Positions 32,788-33,260 of a stretch of 33,260 bases of DNA are shown piece after piece. A program made the translations under genes and the position numbers. Position 1 is the first letter of the stretch, and every line of letters begins with the position of its first letter. Under the pieces are notes generated by a model. That model had not been told where the DNA came from. It worked only from the letters and a program-made list of their open reading frames with translations, and did no database searches. The DNA is from Thermoproteota archaeon. GTDB taxonomy: Archaea; Thermoproteota; Thermoprotei_A; EX4484-217-1. The DNA is taken from NCBI GenBank assembly GCA_029258915.1, contig JAPDJU010000013.1, positions 1 to 33,260 on the forward strand, in the 5' to 3' direction.

Positions 32788-33186
32788 TTAAGGTAAAACC
32801 TCTACTCCTAACTCCTTAGCCACCTTTCTTTGCTTCTCGTCAAGCGTTAGCAATGGTTTATTCTCCATTACTGCCTGCGCTACATATAGTGAATCATATA
32901 TTGTTATTGAATATTTTAGTGAAATATCAATTGCTTTGCTTAAGTATTTTAGCTCAGGATATAGGATTACGTTCTTTCCAACAATCATTAACAGTATTTT
33001 AAAGGCTTTTAAAGCTTCATCAACTGTTAACATTTTCCTTACACATGACGCTTTCCAAATAGTATTAGCTACCTCCTTAACAACATGATCAACAGACATA
33101 GACCTAACAAAATACATAGCTAGATCTCTCCATCCCTCTTCACGAAGTATAAATGCTGAAAGAGCCGAAGCATCAACTACTATCAC
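32788..33186 (-). CDS. vapC: VapC-type PIN-domain toxin
   Basis: 132 residues. IVVDASALSAFILREE (Asp5), DHVVKEVANTIWKASCV (Glu near 38), TIYDSLYVAQAVME and LLTLDEKQRKVAKE complete the PIN acids. GTG start at 33186 overlaps the end of the antitoxin fragment by 14 bases. Confidence 0.85.
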   Translation of the reverse strand: MIVVDASALSAFILREEGWRDLAMYFVRSMSVDHVVKEVANTIWKASCVRKMLTVDEALKAFKILLMIVGKNVILYPELKYLSKAIDISLKYSITIYDSLYVAQAVMENKPLLTLDEKQRKVAKELGVEVLP

Positions 33187-33260
33187 GATCCTCCCTCACA
33201 GACCTACATGAAAACCCTTTAGGAACACTCCATGTAGCCTTCTCCAGCTCCTTCAGTGCC
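33173..33260 (-). CDS. vapB: VapB-type antitoxin, C-terminal part (runs off the window)
   Basis: 28 residues up to a TGA at 33173-33175: ALKELEKATWSVPKGFSCRS and VREDRDSS. W..PKGFS...VREDRDS is the usual toxin-binding tail of archaeal VapB proteins. The DNA-binding half lies beyond the right edge. Confidence 0.75.
   Translation of the reverse strand, partial: ALKELEKATWSVPKGFSCRSVREDRDSS

Noticed and set aside
1-33260. CRISPR array
   Set aside because: I searched for regularly spaced direct repeats of 20-40 bases and saw none.

Overview
The window looks archaeal and AT-rich. TATA-type promoters lie close to start codons, ribosome-binding sites are of the GGTG/GGTGAT kind, GTG and TTG starts are common, and several genes overlap. 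The content fits a thermophilic Thermoproteota-like (crenarchaeal/TACK) archaeon: many VapBC and HEPN-MNT toxin-antitoxin pairs, an IS607-family transposon of crenarchaeal type, Thi4 and small-multidrug-export homologues, and an archaeal retropepsin-like protein. This is judged from gene types only; the species cannot be named.

Layout. 0.3-5.0 kb: a four-gene operon with two FtsX-type permeases, a multi-spanning GT-C-like membrane protein and an ABC ATPase with altered motifs. 5.0-9.3 kb (minus): a sulfate-activation operon with APS kinase, a small ribbon-helix-helix-like protein, ATP sulfurylase, a DHH phosphoesterase and a type I phosphodiesterase. No APS/PAPS reductase is present, so PAPS for sulfation, with the two hydrolases cleaning up nucleotides, is a reasonable reading. 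9.5-12.7 kb: a decayed O-methyltransferase, a small-multidrug-export protein, a relic transposon end, an RHH/TnpB-like pair fused up against the last third of a thi4 gene, and two zinc-binding microproteins. 13.0-16.0 kb: a tryptophanase-family lyase, a second DHH protein and a PH-like membrane protein. 16.2-18.5 kb: a membrane-anchored metzincin-like protease with a long C-terminal coiled coil. 18.6-20.1 kb: HEPN-MNT and VapBC pairs. 20.1-24.0 kb: a glycerophosphodiesterase, then a metal-type ABC operon (binding protein, FmdE-like protein, ATPase, permease) behind a paired GGTGCAC operator. 24.2-26.2 kb: a complete IS607-family element. 26.2-33.3 kb: a gene graveyard with broken DUF401, HEPN-MNT, TauE/SafE and VapC genes among intact MATE and VapBC genes.

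The most unusual signal is a stem-loop family on the minus strand at 10705-10773, 23906-23964 and 24199-24264. Each copy starts with a GAAC-type motif, has a long stem whose two arms differ between copies but stay complementary within each copy, and ends in GGTGAACGGT or GGAACGGT. One copy sits exactly at the 3' end of the IS607 tnpB, where the guide (omega/re) RNA scaffold of TnpB systems is known to lie. The other two sit beside relics of TnpB C-termini, so they look like solitary guide-RNA scaffolds without their nuclease. One of them has been recruited, antisense, as the C-terminal tail of the ABC permease. A second target is the metzincin-like protein, whose active site is predicted to face the cytoplasm.
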